Source: Glossina fuscipes
Lineage: Eukaryota; Arthropoda; Insecta; Diptera; Glossinidae
Length of the DNA: 64,000 bases
Reading direction: 5' to 3'
Assembly: GCF_014805625.2 (NCBI RefSeq)
Contig: NW_023998416.1
Span: 35,386,750-35,450,749 of the forward strand
In this document: piece after piece, positions 36,553-49,413 of the stretch
Numbering within the stretch: the first letter of the stretch is position 1
Layout: every line of letters starts with the position of its first letter
Position numbers and translations under genes: made by a program
Notes under the pieces: generated by a model
Told to the model about the DNA's origin: nothing
The model's database searches: none
What the model saw: the letters and a program-made list of their open reading frames with translations, nothing else

Positions 36553-39502
36553 TCCTAATTGCTTTTTTTTTTAATGTAGGCAATCTTTTACAAGCAGGTA
36601 GGGAGTGCATCCTAATTTGCTTGCAAACTGATATCTAAAGTTGCATCTTTTGAACTCAACAGGGTTCAGTAATGCTGATCTACACTTTAAATATTTACAA
36701 AGTTTTGCAGGTGTTTTGGCACAAGTTTTATTCAAACGCAAACACACATTTTAAAGTTGATGGTAAGGAGGCCAAGAAGGGGTTCCTCATAACCATATTT
36801 TTGTTGCACATTTTGTGCAATATTTTGTTTTTCGGCCGATCTGCGCAACCTGATCTTTTGCCTCTATTTGCATTGAAGGTCTTTACATCGTTGTTTATGG
36901 AATTTTTTCTTTTGTCGTTCGCTAGCGCTTATTACCCCAAACACAATGACATCAGAAATTTTTGAGATTTAACTTATTTGCCTTTTAATCAAAGTCTACA
37001 CAAATCTGCTTGATATATACATTTTGCTATATATATTTTTATTTGATTTTTCGATTAATTTCGTTTCACTTTATTAGTAAGCTAAACACATATTTATTCT
37101 ACAATATTATGACATAAATTTAAAGAAAAATAAAGCTCTTTTAATTTACACATAATTAATTTCAATTTTGTTAATACTGGTCTACGTTTTTTTTTTAAAG
37201 TTTTACAGATTATCTTTTGAGTTTTGGTACAAATTTTGTTTAAACACACATACACATATATACTATTATATTAAAAATTAAAACGGATGGGGGGAGGTAA
37301 AGACATTTCACCAGTGAATTCGTCTACTCTACGATAAGGTACGGGTACAAATTCGGACAAGGTACTTGAGTGGTACGACATGAGCTATTTTGAAAAATTT
37401 GATGTTAATTCTTTCCATATATTCATACAAGTGCTCATGAGCTGTCGTTGCGTGTAATGCGATTTGCACATTGATGAATAAGCAAATTTGACCAATGGGA
37501 ATTTATTTATTTTTTTTATAAACGAATTTTGGATGCTGATCTTTGGCTGGAGTCAGTTTCTTTTTCTTCTGTGAGTCAGTAAATCAACAACAGATGACTC
37601 GCTGAGTTGAGTAAAGTAAACTTGACAACCGAACATAAACTGAATGGAGTGCCAATAGGAAACGAAGAATATTTCTTTTTCTTTAACGCCTAAAGAATTG
37701 AGTTTTCACAGATAGCACGTGCTCATTTTCCAGAAGTCACATCTCTATTCCAATTTGCAATTTTATAAGGATGTGAAATCAATCGATATCAACGAAATTT
37801 AATGACTTTTTTTATGAACTATCAACATAATAAAAAAGTTAGGAGGGTACACAAAATGCACTAACCTACTCAAGCGGGTCAGGGGGATTTCGGTTATTTT
37901 ATATAATCCTACTTTGCTTATAATATGCGGAACGCTTGATGCTTTTTAAATAGTCATAAAATTTCCATCAAAATATTTTTTTTATATTAATTTCTTGAGA
38001 TAATTTTGATTGTTAGAGTTGTTCTAATGAACTCGTTAGTGTTGTATTTATTCTAGGATATATCAGATTAAATTAAATTTTGCCGCTTTCACTTTAAATT
38101 CAGCTTAAAGATAATTTTATTAAAAACTTCTTCTTCGATTATGTTAAATATCGCGCGATATAGTTTCGGTCTTAATAGAAAAAATGAAGTGACCTTAATA
38201 GTAGTAATTCAACCTTAGCACATGTAGATTAGACTTATGGTTTGCCTCCAGAATAAACCACTGAGAACAAGTCCTTACAATTCAATAGTTTTTTTTTTCT
38301 CTTGAACAAAGAAGAGGTACTTGCGTGTTGGGCAGTCGGTAAGGTTTGAAAAAGTGTTTCTAAAATGTTTTGAATAAAATAATCCAACGTATAGTAAAGA
38401 ATATTTTTCTGTTCCTTTTTATTTTTACGCTTTGGAGAAACTGCAATAAAAAATGTGTATGAATGAAATGAAAGTTATGAAGACATTTACTTGAAAAGCA
38501 AATAAAGTCGTATTCGATTTGGACCCAAGCTTTTGGTATTCACAACTATGTTTTTGTGCCTATATATGTATGTGTACAATACCTAATTACAGGAGAGGGC
38601 GAAGACGTGTTCTCTCCAATTACAATTTTAATTCAAATTTTTTTGTATTTTCCAACTGTTCTACAATAATATCACAAAAGAATGGAAATATTTATATTCT
38701 CCGCTTTGTTTATATGTGGTCTTTTTGGCAGTTACGAGCGAACACTTAATAAAAACAAATTTAAGAACAAACCTCGCTGTAACAAATAAAACCACTATAG
38801 TGGGCGGTGATTCAACATTAAATACCCTACACCACTTAGCTTAATGTAGCTATTCAGGTTACGATTTTTTAATATAAGGTGGGAAATCTGGGACGTGGTC
38901 GAAAACGTGGTCCGATTCAAATCACTTCCAGGAGCTTTTGCTCTTGTATATAAGTAAGTCGGTGTACTAAAGTTTATCAAAACATTTCAAACATGTCAAC
39001 CTGTAACTAAGACATAAGGAAGGACAGACGGGCAGGGAGGCTTATATCGATACAGAGTGTGATTCTGAATCGGCGGCTCCTTCTCATGTCTTTCAGGGTG
39101 TTATCCTCATATACATTCTCATAAAATTAATATATAGCTGTGTGCCGCGAGTGGTGCACGGTAAAAAAATTTGCAAATTTTGAACTTTAAGCAATATTTT
39201 GAAACTATAATTCAGGATTTAGCTGATTTGATTTATGATGGGAATCAATAATTTAAAATTTGAAAATTTCTAGACTGTAATCGTGATTGGAGTATACACT
39301 CAACATTTTTACTCAATACAAAAAATTTAGATAAATCTTTACACTAATGACTATAATTGCTCAAGCTCCTTTGCGAAGTAATTTCACATGATGATCACTT
39401 TATGCGAATTGATACAAATAATTAAGTTATGCATATTCCAAAACAGTTACCTTAAAGTAATTAGAATACAATTCCTAAAAGTCTTCCAAATGCAGAAAAC
39501 GT
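36553..39502. other. Intergenic between the CNPPD1 and TMEM65 genes, nothing recognised
   Basis: AT-rich DNA with short chance frames (the longest, at 36672-36965, shows no family). No repeat copies or RNA genes were identified. The right end contains the 3'UTR of TMEM65. Confidence 0.55.
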
Positions 39503-42500
39503 TCATTTGGTCTTTAGATTTTGTTGTTCCTTATTTTCATTTTGATTTTTGTTCTTATCCTCGTCTTTATCGTCCTTATTTTCCATAAATAATAAGGGAC
39601 ACATCCCAATTAAACAACCAACTGTAATGCCCAAAATGCGACCCTAAATTTCAAATCGCCACATTACTATTTTGTTTTAAGAAAGGTATAAATTTCTTTG
39701 ATAAGCGTACAAAATTTGCTGATCTGCGACTAGATTTCATTTCCATTTGAACGGGTGTTAGATCAGGCGGACGTAAGCCTAACAGCTCGCAACCTCTTTC
39801 AACGTAATGCGCCGAACCAATGCCCAAAACGTCACTGATCGTATTGCCGAAACCAGCGGCAGCCATCGTCGATATACACATAAATGTTCCAAAAATATGC
39901 TCGATGTAATCGCCCTGAGGAGGTAATGCAAAGCAATAATGGGTGAATTGTAAAAAAAAAATAAATAGTTTTTCACTTACCGCCACAATCATAGTAAAGT
40001 TATCCAGAAAACCAAAACCAACGAATGGCACCGCATTTACAAAGAAAACTTCAAGATATTAACATAACAAAAACAGTATATAAAAATATTGAGTCAAAAA
40101 TATCTGCAAATATATAGTATAATGGAGTATTTCGTTCTAAACGAAGCGAAAGGATCTTAGTAAAGAAAAACTACGAAAACGAAAATTCAAATATCGCGCG
40201 CCCGTCATCCACAACTCGTCTTTCACGAAATTAAAAATTTAATTAGCTAAAAAGATTTAAAGCGGAGTTAAAGACCTTTTGTTTTCTTTTTGAGTTGCTT
40301 CACATTGCAGCCTTGTTTTGTAATAATAAAATCGATATTGGAGGATTTTATCGTGACGATTCTCGCGGAATATTAAAATTGAAGCACGAGTCAACAAAAA
40401 CTAGGAGACGCATTGCTTTCTCCCATATACTTGTAGATTATGGAATTTTTGAGTAATGCGCGAAAAACCATTTTTATTCCTGTTGAAAAAGAGAGGTACC
40501 ACCAGTTTACGTAGTATTGTAGGCATGCCATTCGATCAATTTGGCCCATTCGTCAATATCAACACAAGTGCAAAAACTTCCAATGCTTCTGTCAAATTTG
40601 AAGTCGATAACTTTATTTTTGCGACCAGGAGAATGTTCACAGACATTACACAGACGGACAGACTGACACGCTCAGATCGATTTTCAAGAATCAAGATCAA
40701 GAATATATATACTTTGTAGAGTTTTTGACGCTGCCTTCTGGGCGTTGCAAGCATTTTGACAAAATGAATATACCCTTCATCCTTCGGTGATGGGTACAAA
40801 AACTATGTTAATTCGACTAACTTTTATTTAAGTTTAAGAAAATTTTTGCAAACAATTAATTGATTAACTAATAATCGCGGGAGTTGTGATCATCAAATCA
40901 TTTTCTTTTTAATGTGTAATCCAGCAAAGCACGAAAAGTCTTCTGCTACAAATACTAATTCTGAAAACTAAGTACTACATCACTCAATAACTCTCCGGTC
41001 GGACACATATATGGTAACACAGTTGACAGACTCTGGATATTTCTGAATACTACTAACCTTCAAACCACGCGTATCATGTACTGATTGAAAATTGGGACAA
41101 TCTAGAAATCACGTCGGCCTATTAATAGTGTTGCCTTACATGTTCCACATAGGACACTTTGTGTTACGTAGTCGTATTGAATCTCTCTTATTGATATGTA
41201 GATATTCTATAAATGATTGAAAAACAAAATTTTACTGATATTTCTTTAGACTTACTTTTCCATAAATCAGACTGCGTAGGATTAGCAGCTTTCTCCGCTG
41301 AAGTCAAAGTATACAATTTCAAGAAAAAAAAAAGAAGTTTTAAAAGAGTTTTCCATTGTGCTTCGAAGGTCTATTTGAAAATTTTTAAAATACTTATGAG
41401 AATGTTATTTTAGAATAAAATAAATTTGAAAGCAAAGTTAAGTAAATTCGTAAAAGCAAGTTGGCTTTCAAATGTCTATAAAATCATGGCGGAATAGCAA
41501 CTTATGGCATAATGGGCATAATTCATGGTTAATTTGTGAAAAAGTTTTTTTCTTTATTTTCTCAACGTTAATCGTTTGAATGTAATATATAGTATAAGTT
41601 TTTTACCCGCTTTGCGTTTTAACCAGTCATCTGGAAAGGCACAATATGAACCAGTGGGATCTACTTCCCCCAGCGTAGGTACATTTGATAAGCGTCCAAA
41701 TTTTGTACGCCATTGTGTAGCTGCTAACTTGCCTGCGGTGATGATGGCGATATTGAAGTGTCGTTCAGAGAAAACAGAAATTGTGGATGTTTTATAGGCA
41801 AAGAGTGACGTGGATGATCAAGCAAGTGTCGATAGAGTTAAACATGAAGAAAAGAAGTATTTGAAAGAAGTAACATAAACAATAATTAGGTAGATGCGTA
41901 TAGAGGAACAGAGAGCTATAGTTAGAAGTACACTATAAACAGTTACATAAACAAAATATTAAAACCAGTGAAATAATAATGTTTACAAATTGTTGGTGTT
42001 AAAAGGAAATCATTGCAGATAATTCGTCCATATGGAGCGATTTCACTAACATATTAAGAATCTTTTAATCAAAAAGTTGAATGAAGGAATTTTGCCGCTC
42101 TTCTTGCATACATGTAGACATCAGAGATAAAAAGAGTTTCGCATATAGGCCCTTAGTCAACGTGATAATTGGAGAACTATGTTAACTATGTTTGAACGTC
42201 TGCTGATATTGATTAAGAAAATTAAAACTTATCGTATACATTCGTAACATTTGAAATCCGATCATGAAGCCCGCTGCTTGAGTAGGCAGTACAATCTGCC
42301 CAATGCAGAGCCATAAAGCAAGACTCTGACTTGCCTGGAAACGGGAATGAGTCATGACATTTAGGCAACCATTAATTTGGTTTGTTTGTTTGGCAGTTTT
42401 GTTTTTGTAAAACAAGGAAAAAAATTTGTAGCGTAGCGTCGCTAAAGCAACTGCAACTTGTTAACTAACAGTCGAAACCTCAGGAAATTTTCAGGCAGTT

Positions 42501-44431
42501 TGAAGATTGATGCTACCTAGTAATCTAACACTCTTAATCCAGATAACCCACTATTCAATCCAGATTCCTCCTTTTGCTGATTTGAGTTTAAGTGTAAAAA
42601 AAAAAAAAAAAAAAAAAAAAGCGGGTTCAACCAAATTACAAATGAAAATAGCAACATTGACTGAATAAGGCAAATTACGTAACTTTTTTTTAATATTTTC
42701 TCATCGAATTGTTGTTTGAATGTATATATCTAAATTTTCCTAAGAAATTTCATATTGCGGATATAACATTGTGCGACTAAAATACTAGGAAGTGGCCAGT
42801 GTATTCCCAAAGAATACTTTCGGGACGTTTTGCATTTGAATTCTGAAAGTTTTTAGACATTATTGTTCTGAATTTTTTTTTCTTTTTATACGTTTTTCAT
42901 GCAGCGGCATTCAAATTTCCTGCATTCTTTTTAGTGTAGTGTTTTCTACCGAAACGAGCCGAAGTTATTTATATAAGTTAATTTAAACGGTATTTCAAAA
43001 AAAAAAATTTCTTTTGGTCGAAAATTGAAGTTTTTTCATTGAAAGAATTTGAAATGTTTACAAGGTTTCTACGTATCTCGCTCCCTAGCGATGGGCGCGT
43101 ACATTAATTTATTTTTTTTCTTCGTTAGATTCAAGTTTGCACGAACTACTTCATTTTTTATTTTTCAAATTAAAGAACACACAAATAAATCCAATTAATT
43201 TATATCTTAGCTGTAAGTTTAAATTAACACAAATAAATGAGCTTAAGTATTGTGTTTTTCAAAGGAGTTATGAAAGTATAGGATGGAAAGAAGACCAATA
43301 GTATTGGTGTAAAGTTGTGCATTATTTCATAACAATTAATAAAATGGAAACAACATAAGGCCGCTATCTATAATACACACATTATCTCTTGTTGTCGAAT
43401 TGCGAATGTGTCGGCCAATTGTTTAAAATACCTCAAGTTTCTGACCTGCAATACCATATACGACTTTATTTCGCAAACCGATATTATTTAGTTATTACAT
43501 TGTCAATGTGAATATTATTTCTCGAGTCCAGAGCACCTTAAATTGAAGCTGTCGCGAAAGAATTTTCAAGTTTTGCAACTTCAGTTTTTTTTTGCTATTT
43601 AAATGTATGTTTAAATGTAATTTCCTCGAATGTTTTTTTTTTTTAACTTTTCCTTCTTTTTTAATCTGGTAGAGCGATATTATCCTCTAATGGAAATACG
43701 AGTAGCCATGTGTGAATCTGATTCATATCTGAATGCGTAAAACATAAAAAGTCTTCCGAGTCAAACAAGGTTAAATTTTTCTTGGAATGTTGTCTGAAAA
43801 TGTGTAGACTTTTTCCTTTTAATACGAAACAACTTATACAGACGTACTCTGAGTCATTCTTTTGGCATCGATCGACGTTTAACACCTATAAAAGCCATAT
43901 AATTAAAGACGAAAGCACGCGGAAATTGCGTTGAAATTCTCTTAGCACCGATCAGTAATAATAAGCAGTATTTAAAGTATATTTCAACAAAATTGAAAAT
44001 TGTGTCTAGCTTTAGATGGCATATTGAAATGAAAGGGCTCATATTAATGTAAACATTGTTTCTTGCAACCTTAATTAACCAATTTTTATTTTTTTAAAGA
44101 CATACCTGAAAACTAATAATAGGAGGAAAATATTTATGTAAACGAAAGTACCTTCAAAGGTTTCCTTTTGCTTTTTTGCTTCATACTTTTTTAAAGCTAA
44201 TTTTATGGCAGCCAATTCCGTTTCCTTGAGATTTGATATTAAATCTAACGCTCGGTCTTCACACAAAGGATAAATGCCCAGTGGCAATGCCGCCTCGCGA
44301 CCAGCAGTAAATTTAGAATAATGCTTTTGCCCAAGATTGTTCGAAATAATAGTAGCAAAGCTGTATAACGACTTTGATCTCTTTGACAAACCTCTATTTA
44401 TACATGTAAAAATTCGGAGTGTTCCAAACAT
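39503..44431 (-). CDS. TMEM65 homologue, mitochondrial inner-membrane protein
   Basis: TMEM65 sits in the mitochondrial inner membrane and, in vertebrates, is linked to Na+/Ca2+ exchange through NCLX. Six minus-strand coding exons were assembled: 44431-44152, 41732-41607, 41297-41256, 40048-39981, 39914-39711 and 39643-39503 (861 nt, 286 residues), with all phases consistent. The N terminus from MFGTLRIFTCINRG is basic and Ser/Thr-rich, like a mitochondrial presequence; an upstream in-frame ATG at 44506 is less likely. Exons 2 and 3 (126 and 42 nt) encode KLAATQWRTKFGRLSNVPTL, VDPTGSYCAFPDDWLKRKA and EKAANPTQSDLWK. They join to the family signature FFVNAVPFVGFGFLDNFTMI, then STMAAAGFGNTISDVLG and RILGITVGCLIGMCPLLF, which form three membrane segments. 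The tail is lysine/asparagine/glutamate-rich. The first and second introns together span most of the 4.9-kb locus. Confidence 0.92.
40450..40800 (+). repeat. Dispersed repeat family, right-half copy E, inside a TMEM65 intron
   Basis: Homologous to the right half of copy B: it shares ctcagtttacgt-like, gtcaaatttgaagtcgataac, acagacggacagactgacac, ttctgggcgttgcaa and a clean end, ccttcggtgatgggtac. It lies between coding exons 3 and 4 of TMEM65, opposite to the gene's direction. The left half, including the outer palindrome, is missing. Confidence 0.75.
42596..42620. repeat. Poly(A) run of 25 in a TMEM65 intron
   Basis: Twenty-five consecutive A residues. This could be the tail of a retroposed sequence on the plus strand, but the bases before it match nothing I recognise. 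Confidence 0.9.
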
Positions 44432-45349
44432 TCTGATGTACTGATGGTTGTGTACACGGTTTGAATAATAAACGTCTTCTAAAAAGGGCTGTAAAAGCTT
44501 TACCACTTTACTTTATATATACCTTTTAACTTTTAAATTTTTTCAAGTTTCGTCATTGCATTCGCACACTTTTTTCTGTATATTCCCATATTTTATTTTT
44601 TCATGCTTTCTCTTTATGCAAAATAATCCAAATTTTTTCGCGAAACTAATATTTTGATGGTAATATACATATATACAACTCCTTTTCTCCTTCACCCCAT
44701 TCAGTACAATTCACAAACTCGCACGCTCTTAAATATTAGAACGCAAAATTTCTGTAAATATCCTCTTTCCTATGCAGTCAAAGCACTGCCAGATAAGAGA
44801 GAGTATAATATTATTATGAAAACAAACATCACAAAGCATAAATCAGCTGATCACTGCCGAATTTTTTATTACAAATGCAAAAATATTCTAGCTCGCTTAA
44901 TTGTAAGCAAATTTTAGCTCGTATGAGAGTAATTAAATGAGCGAGCCAGTTACTCTCATACGAGCCGAAATTTGTTTATAATTACCGAGTACTGTATCTT
45001 CAGTCCATTTATTTTTATTTTTTATTGCTTTTTTTGTTTTTTTATATTGCTTTATTGCTTTTAAAATTCACATATGGCAGCACGAAATTGATACGAATGT
45101 ACACTGAACGAAGAATAAGGGAAGACTTTTTGATTATACGTTTCATAACGCAACAAATCAATTTAAAATGGTGTGAATATTGCTTTTTTTCTTAAAGAAG
45201 TTACATAGATTTTACACTAGCACATTATATAAAATAAATTAATAAAGTAGGCGCAGTTTAAATAACTAGGTGCCATATCTAACCCATATCCAACAGTTTT
45301 TCGAAATTTGAACAACCATTTGGAAAAGCATCTAACAAAGTATGGCCGG
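44432..45349. other. Region upstream of TMEM65, no gene
   Basis: Should contain the TMEM65 promoter (minus strand). Apart from the nested inverted repeat listed next, nothing was recognised. Confidence 0.5.
44891..44983. repeat. Nested inverted repeats
   Basis: Arms of 34 bases at 44899-44932 and 44950-44983 pair with only about four mismatches; the core is agctcgtatgagagtaa facing ttactctcatacgagc. A second pair overlaps it: GCTCGCTTAATT (44891-44902) faces AATTAAATGAGCGAGC (44931-44946). The two pairings are mutually exclusive in part. No ORF is inside. It could be a MITE remnant or a hairpin RNA source. Confidence 0.8.
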
Positions 45350-45895
45350 TAAATCGGTCTTGACCGAACCGTTTACCCCCCCAAAAAAAAGTAAAAGAAT
45401 AAAATTCTTGTCCGCAGTTGGTTTCTTTTATTTTAAAATAACAGTTTTTGCCGTGGAGGCATATGGACATTGTAAGCATGTCCTTTGAAATGTTTAGGTG
45501 AAATCCAAATATTTTTGCAATTTCGCTGACGGGAGAATGTTTACCACAAATGTTACAGAGTTGCGCAAACGGACAGGTGGACAGACGAACAGGCGGATAT
45601 GTTCAACTGCATTCAAGCTTTAAAACTGGCTAAGAGTTTGTATACGGGGTTTTTTGAAGCCTGCTTGTGCGTGTTATAAAGGTGTTAAAAAAATAATTAA
45701 ATTTTGATACACTATACTACTGACTAGACGCAGTCAATTTTTTCCATTTTTGTACAGAAATGCTACAGCATAGAATGTGCGTTCAATTTTTTGTGCATTT
45801 AAAAACCAATTTTTCGTTCCTTTTGAAAAACAGAGGTGTTCTCAGTTTACGTGATGCTCTGGGTGTATACTTCGCCCGATTTCAGCCATCCCGAT
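45350..45895 (+). repeat. Dispersed repeat family, left-half copy C
   Basis: Begins with the outer palindrome variant (atcggtcttgaccgaa) and matches copy B from its start to about 22140, including cctttgaaatgtttaggtg, aaatgttacagagttgcgca, ggtgttaaaaaaataattaa and ctcagtttacgtgatgctc. It stops before the right half, so it is 3'-truncated relative to copy B. Confidence 0.75.
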
Positions 45896-46859
45896 AAATC
45901 TCTACAGTAAAAAAAAGTAAACTTTGTAAATGGTCAAAAAGTTTTAGAACTTGAGAAACTTTTTTAACGAAATTTTCAAAGCCTTCTGTGCTTTCTGAGA
46001 GCCTTCTATGTGCAAAGAGTATCATTGAGAGAAAGTGTTCCGCGCAGTCACGTCAAGTACAACTATGTAATGGCGTCTGTTTGTGTACAAGAATTATCAG
46101 AAACTAGAAAGAAAATTAACAAATTTTCATTATTTTTCTGAGGGTTAAATTTCGTAAATGGCAAAAATAATCTTTTTGCAATATAATATCCGGAGCTTTG
46201 GACGCAATGCTGACATTTTGCATTTTTTTATAAATTTAAATGCAGTAAATTTTTTGTAGCGAAATTTTCTTATCTAATGAAAATGCATCGGATCTGAAAA
46301 TCTCGAAATGCCGTCCTTATGTTGATGATGAAGTTGTCGTAGTCATAGTTATTTTAAAAACAACCAATCCAAGGCCTAATATTGTGAAATTGTCTGCCCT
46401 CTTTCCACCTAATGTTCCATTTCAGTACTACTTTAAAGACGAAATAGAAAGGCTTTGATTTTTTGGGTCGTTTTCATAACGTAGTCCTGGATGGTGATTG
46501 TAATTCAAGTTTTGGTGATTTGATTTCGAGTAACAGGGGAAACGCCCCTTCCATTGCAAAACTGTACTTTCTTTAGTTGTTCTAATAAACGTACAGCCAC
46601 CTTTTTTGCATGCTGATTGGTGCGATCATCGGAAGTTCGTTGGATCTGATTTTTTCAAATTCTACTCAATTAATTTCTCAGCGGGAAATTACGAATGATG
46701 CTTGTTTAGGTAATAGCTGCCGTGTTTCCATCATTTTTGAAACTGACGAAAATTGATTCATAAAAATTAACGGCTTTATATCTCATAAGTTTTTACTGGA
46801 CTGGTTATCTAATGTTAACTTAGATTCTGAAATTTCCTCAATTCGAAAAATATTTGAAA
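45896..46859. other. Intergenic, nothing recognised
   Basis: No coding region or repeat family was identified. The right part may be unrecognisable upstream sequence of the retrotransposon remnant that follows. Confidence 0.45.
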
Positions 46860-48640
46860 CGGAAAATAGAAATGCTAAAACAAATTTGCAGACAACGAAA
46901 CTTTTCTTCCAAAACCATGGTGAAAGGCTTCACTTTCTGCTATCTTCGCAAATTGCACGCTTCCAGACGAAAATTTTCAATATACGCGAATTCTACAAAT
47001 TGAAAGTGGTAATTCAAAGGAGTTCAAAAAGAATGGAAAGTGGCGGTAAGGGAAGCAAAAAGGGAGCATTGCATTCTTTTAATTTAAGAATTGCGCACTA
47101 ACGGCAACAAATGGCCCTTTTGCAAGTTCTTAAATGGTCATTGTCAAACTGGGAGAATTGGAAATGAAGCCAACAACAAGCTGCACCTAGATTTGTTTGT
47201 GGACTGGAAACTAGATTGCTGTTCCTTCCTTATAATTATCCGACGCAGGCATGCCACCTTCTTTTTAGATGAACTTATGACTATTTTGCGTAGAAAAATA
47301 ATCTCCTGCTGCGGGATGTGATGGGATTAAATATGATATGATCAAAGTTCTCTCTGATCAAAATCTGTCTGCCGCGTTGAATGCCATATACAAATGTTGG
47401 ATTAAAAACATAATTTCAAACGAATGGCGTCGTATACAATTATTCCGATTGTAAGGGTCGGGAAGAATCGTGATAAGTTGGTTAATTATAGATCCATCTT
47501 CCTCATTTCGGTTCTAATGAAGATTGCAAATTCCATCAATCTCGATCTAACATCGTCAATCTGGTTACTTACCTTCGTAAGGGGCTTTACTCAACAAAAG
47601 CACTCACAAAACATTTATCCGCTCAAAAATAGAATATTCCCTCTCCACCATTTGTAACCTTCCTAACCTACCAAGAGGGCTACCTGAGAGAGCTTTAGTT
47701 CCTACAGCTAAGAAAATTGTGAAAATCAAAAATTTTTATCAGATGAGGCAGGTGAAGTATCCAGCAGCTATATAAGTTTTTATTTAAGATTTTATTGTAT
47801 ATTTCTGAAGTTCGGTACAAGGTATATATAAAGTAAATTTTAATCTTTTTGTGTCAAAGCACAAAGAAGGATTTTCCACAGTGGGTCTTCGGGCTTCATG
47901 TCGGGAAAGACTTCAACACAACAATTTCATAATTTATGCTACTGATAACTAACTGGAACATTCAAAAATCTGGAAGAGCATTTTTCAATTAACACTGAAC
48001 TTCTAGCCATCAGACAGGACATTTCAAGAGGTATCAAAAAATTGGTGCTTTTTTCTGACAGTAGACCGGTCCTGACCCTAATTAAAAAAAAAATATCCTT
48101 ACAATATATATGGATTTGAAATCCATAACGTTAACTATTTATGATATAGATGTGGGTGGTCTGGTTTGGATTCCAGATCACCTTGATGGACAAATTCTCT
48201 CAATCAATTGTTCCCCCAAAAACGCTTTCCGTCTTTTCTTCCAAATTCATCATTTTCCGACTTTTAAACCTTTTCCCGATGCCAACTTTACCACATGGTT
48301 TTATACCGAAACTGGAATTTCAAATTTCTATGGTATGAATAAAACCTACATCAGTTTGTTTATTAGAAAAACACAGAAGATTCCAACTTACACCAGTTTG
48401 TTTATTAGAAAAACACATGGAATTTCAAATTAAGGTGGTCAACAGACTCATGTGCAATCACGCATATGACAAACTATATTTAAAGAAGGTTGAACAGGTG
48501 TCATCTGCTATATGCGATGGGTGTCAGACATTCGTTTGAAATTTTCGGTATCTATAATAATCTATATGAAATCTTACGTGCTCGCAATAAGCAGCTAACT
48601 ACCTTTATTAAAACTGCTGTCTTCTCCTTTTATCAGTTGT
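46860..48640 (+). mobile_element. Decayed non-LTR retrotransposon (reverse transcriptase plus RNase H remnants)
   Basis: Plus-strand frames carry, in order, decayed pol landmarks. They are a pre-RT block ALNAIYKCWIKNIISNEW with a frameshift into TIIPIVRVGKNRDKLVNYRS (normally IPIPKPGKDP...NYRPIS), about 47340-47510; then ELLAIRQDISRG and LVLFSDSRPVLTLI (RNase H acidic residues, 47995-48085); then GLVWIPDHLDG (normally WVPSHxGI, near 48150-48190); then LYLKKVEQVSSAICDGCQTF (C-terminal CxxC block, 48470-48535). The catalytic RT core between about 47560 and 47990 is missing or unreadable. The RNase H places it near the I/R1/LOA/Jockey group. Stops and frameshifts make it inactive. The ends are approximate. 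Confidence 0.7.
48345..48425. repeat. 42-bp tandem duplication inside the retrotransposon remnant
   Basis: cagtttgtttattagaaaaa occurs at 48352 and again at 48394. A related ggaatttcaaatt motif flanks the pair on both sides (48314 and 48419), so the duplication probably arose by slippage after the element died. Confidence 0.75.
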
Positions 48641-49138
48641 CATAATTATTATTAAACTTTTTGTCCTTTCTAGTAGTATTTTTAAAAATTTTTATAATTC
48701 CATAACACAGCCATAGCTTGACTAAACTCCAGAAATGGAAGGTACTGAGTGGATCATTACAACTGAAATATCAGTTAATCGAGGGAGATTAACATCATTG
48801 CATCATCAGTAAATCAATAATAATCGTGGCACGATTTGCACAATCTTTTTTCTCTGTTACCATCTTTAGTGCGGTTATCAACCTGGAGATGTTAAGAACA
48901 CGATGAACTTAATTTATTGATAAAAATTTTATTATAAAAAATTTACAATTACTTACACAATATGCTTAAATTTTTATGCTCTCATTAGCAACAAGGAAAA
49001 ATACTATTTATCCTCCCCTGTTTTTCACATATAAAAAAAGGCGTGAAAAATTCTAAAAACTTATATAGATGCTTAAAATTAGTATTCAATAGGACAAAAG
49101 TAAGACAGCTTAAAAACTAAAGCCGATTTCCACCCGAA
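48641..49138. other. Intergenic, nothing recognised
   Basis: AT-rich DNA between the retrotransposon remnant and the 3' end of the chitinase gene. Confidence 0.5.
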
Positions 49139-49144
49139 TTTATT
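49139..49144 (-). terminator. Cht10: Polyadenylation signal candidate for Cht10
   Basis: AATAAA on the minus strand, about 270 bases past the chitinase stop codon. Confidence 0.4.
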
Positions 49145-49413
49145 GGAGTCGGACGGAAAATTACTACACTAAGAAATATAAAAATCATATCGTTGGGAAG
49201 TCCAAAGTTGCTTGACTGTCTAAATTTTCATTATCTAAAGGCCATATTAGTGACATACTTGATTCCCGTAGGTCTTTAATCTCAACGATATGTAATTAAT
49301 ATTAGAGTTAGAGCGTTCTTCTAAACTGTCAATGACATGCTTTTCTCGATCAGTTTTTTTTTCAAACTAATTATTCTCTCTTCACAACTAATTTCCAATA
49401 CTTTAAGTTCAGC

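Noticed and set aside
36672..36965. 97-codon plus-strand frame with hydrophobic segments
   Set aside because: No recognisable family, phenylalanine-rich from T-tracts, and no splice or promoter support.
41576..41797. Plus-strand 73-codon frame as a gene
   Set aside because: It is the antisense shadow of TMEM65 coding exon 2, whose minus-strand reading fits the protein and its splice phases.
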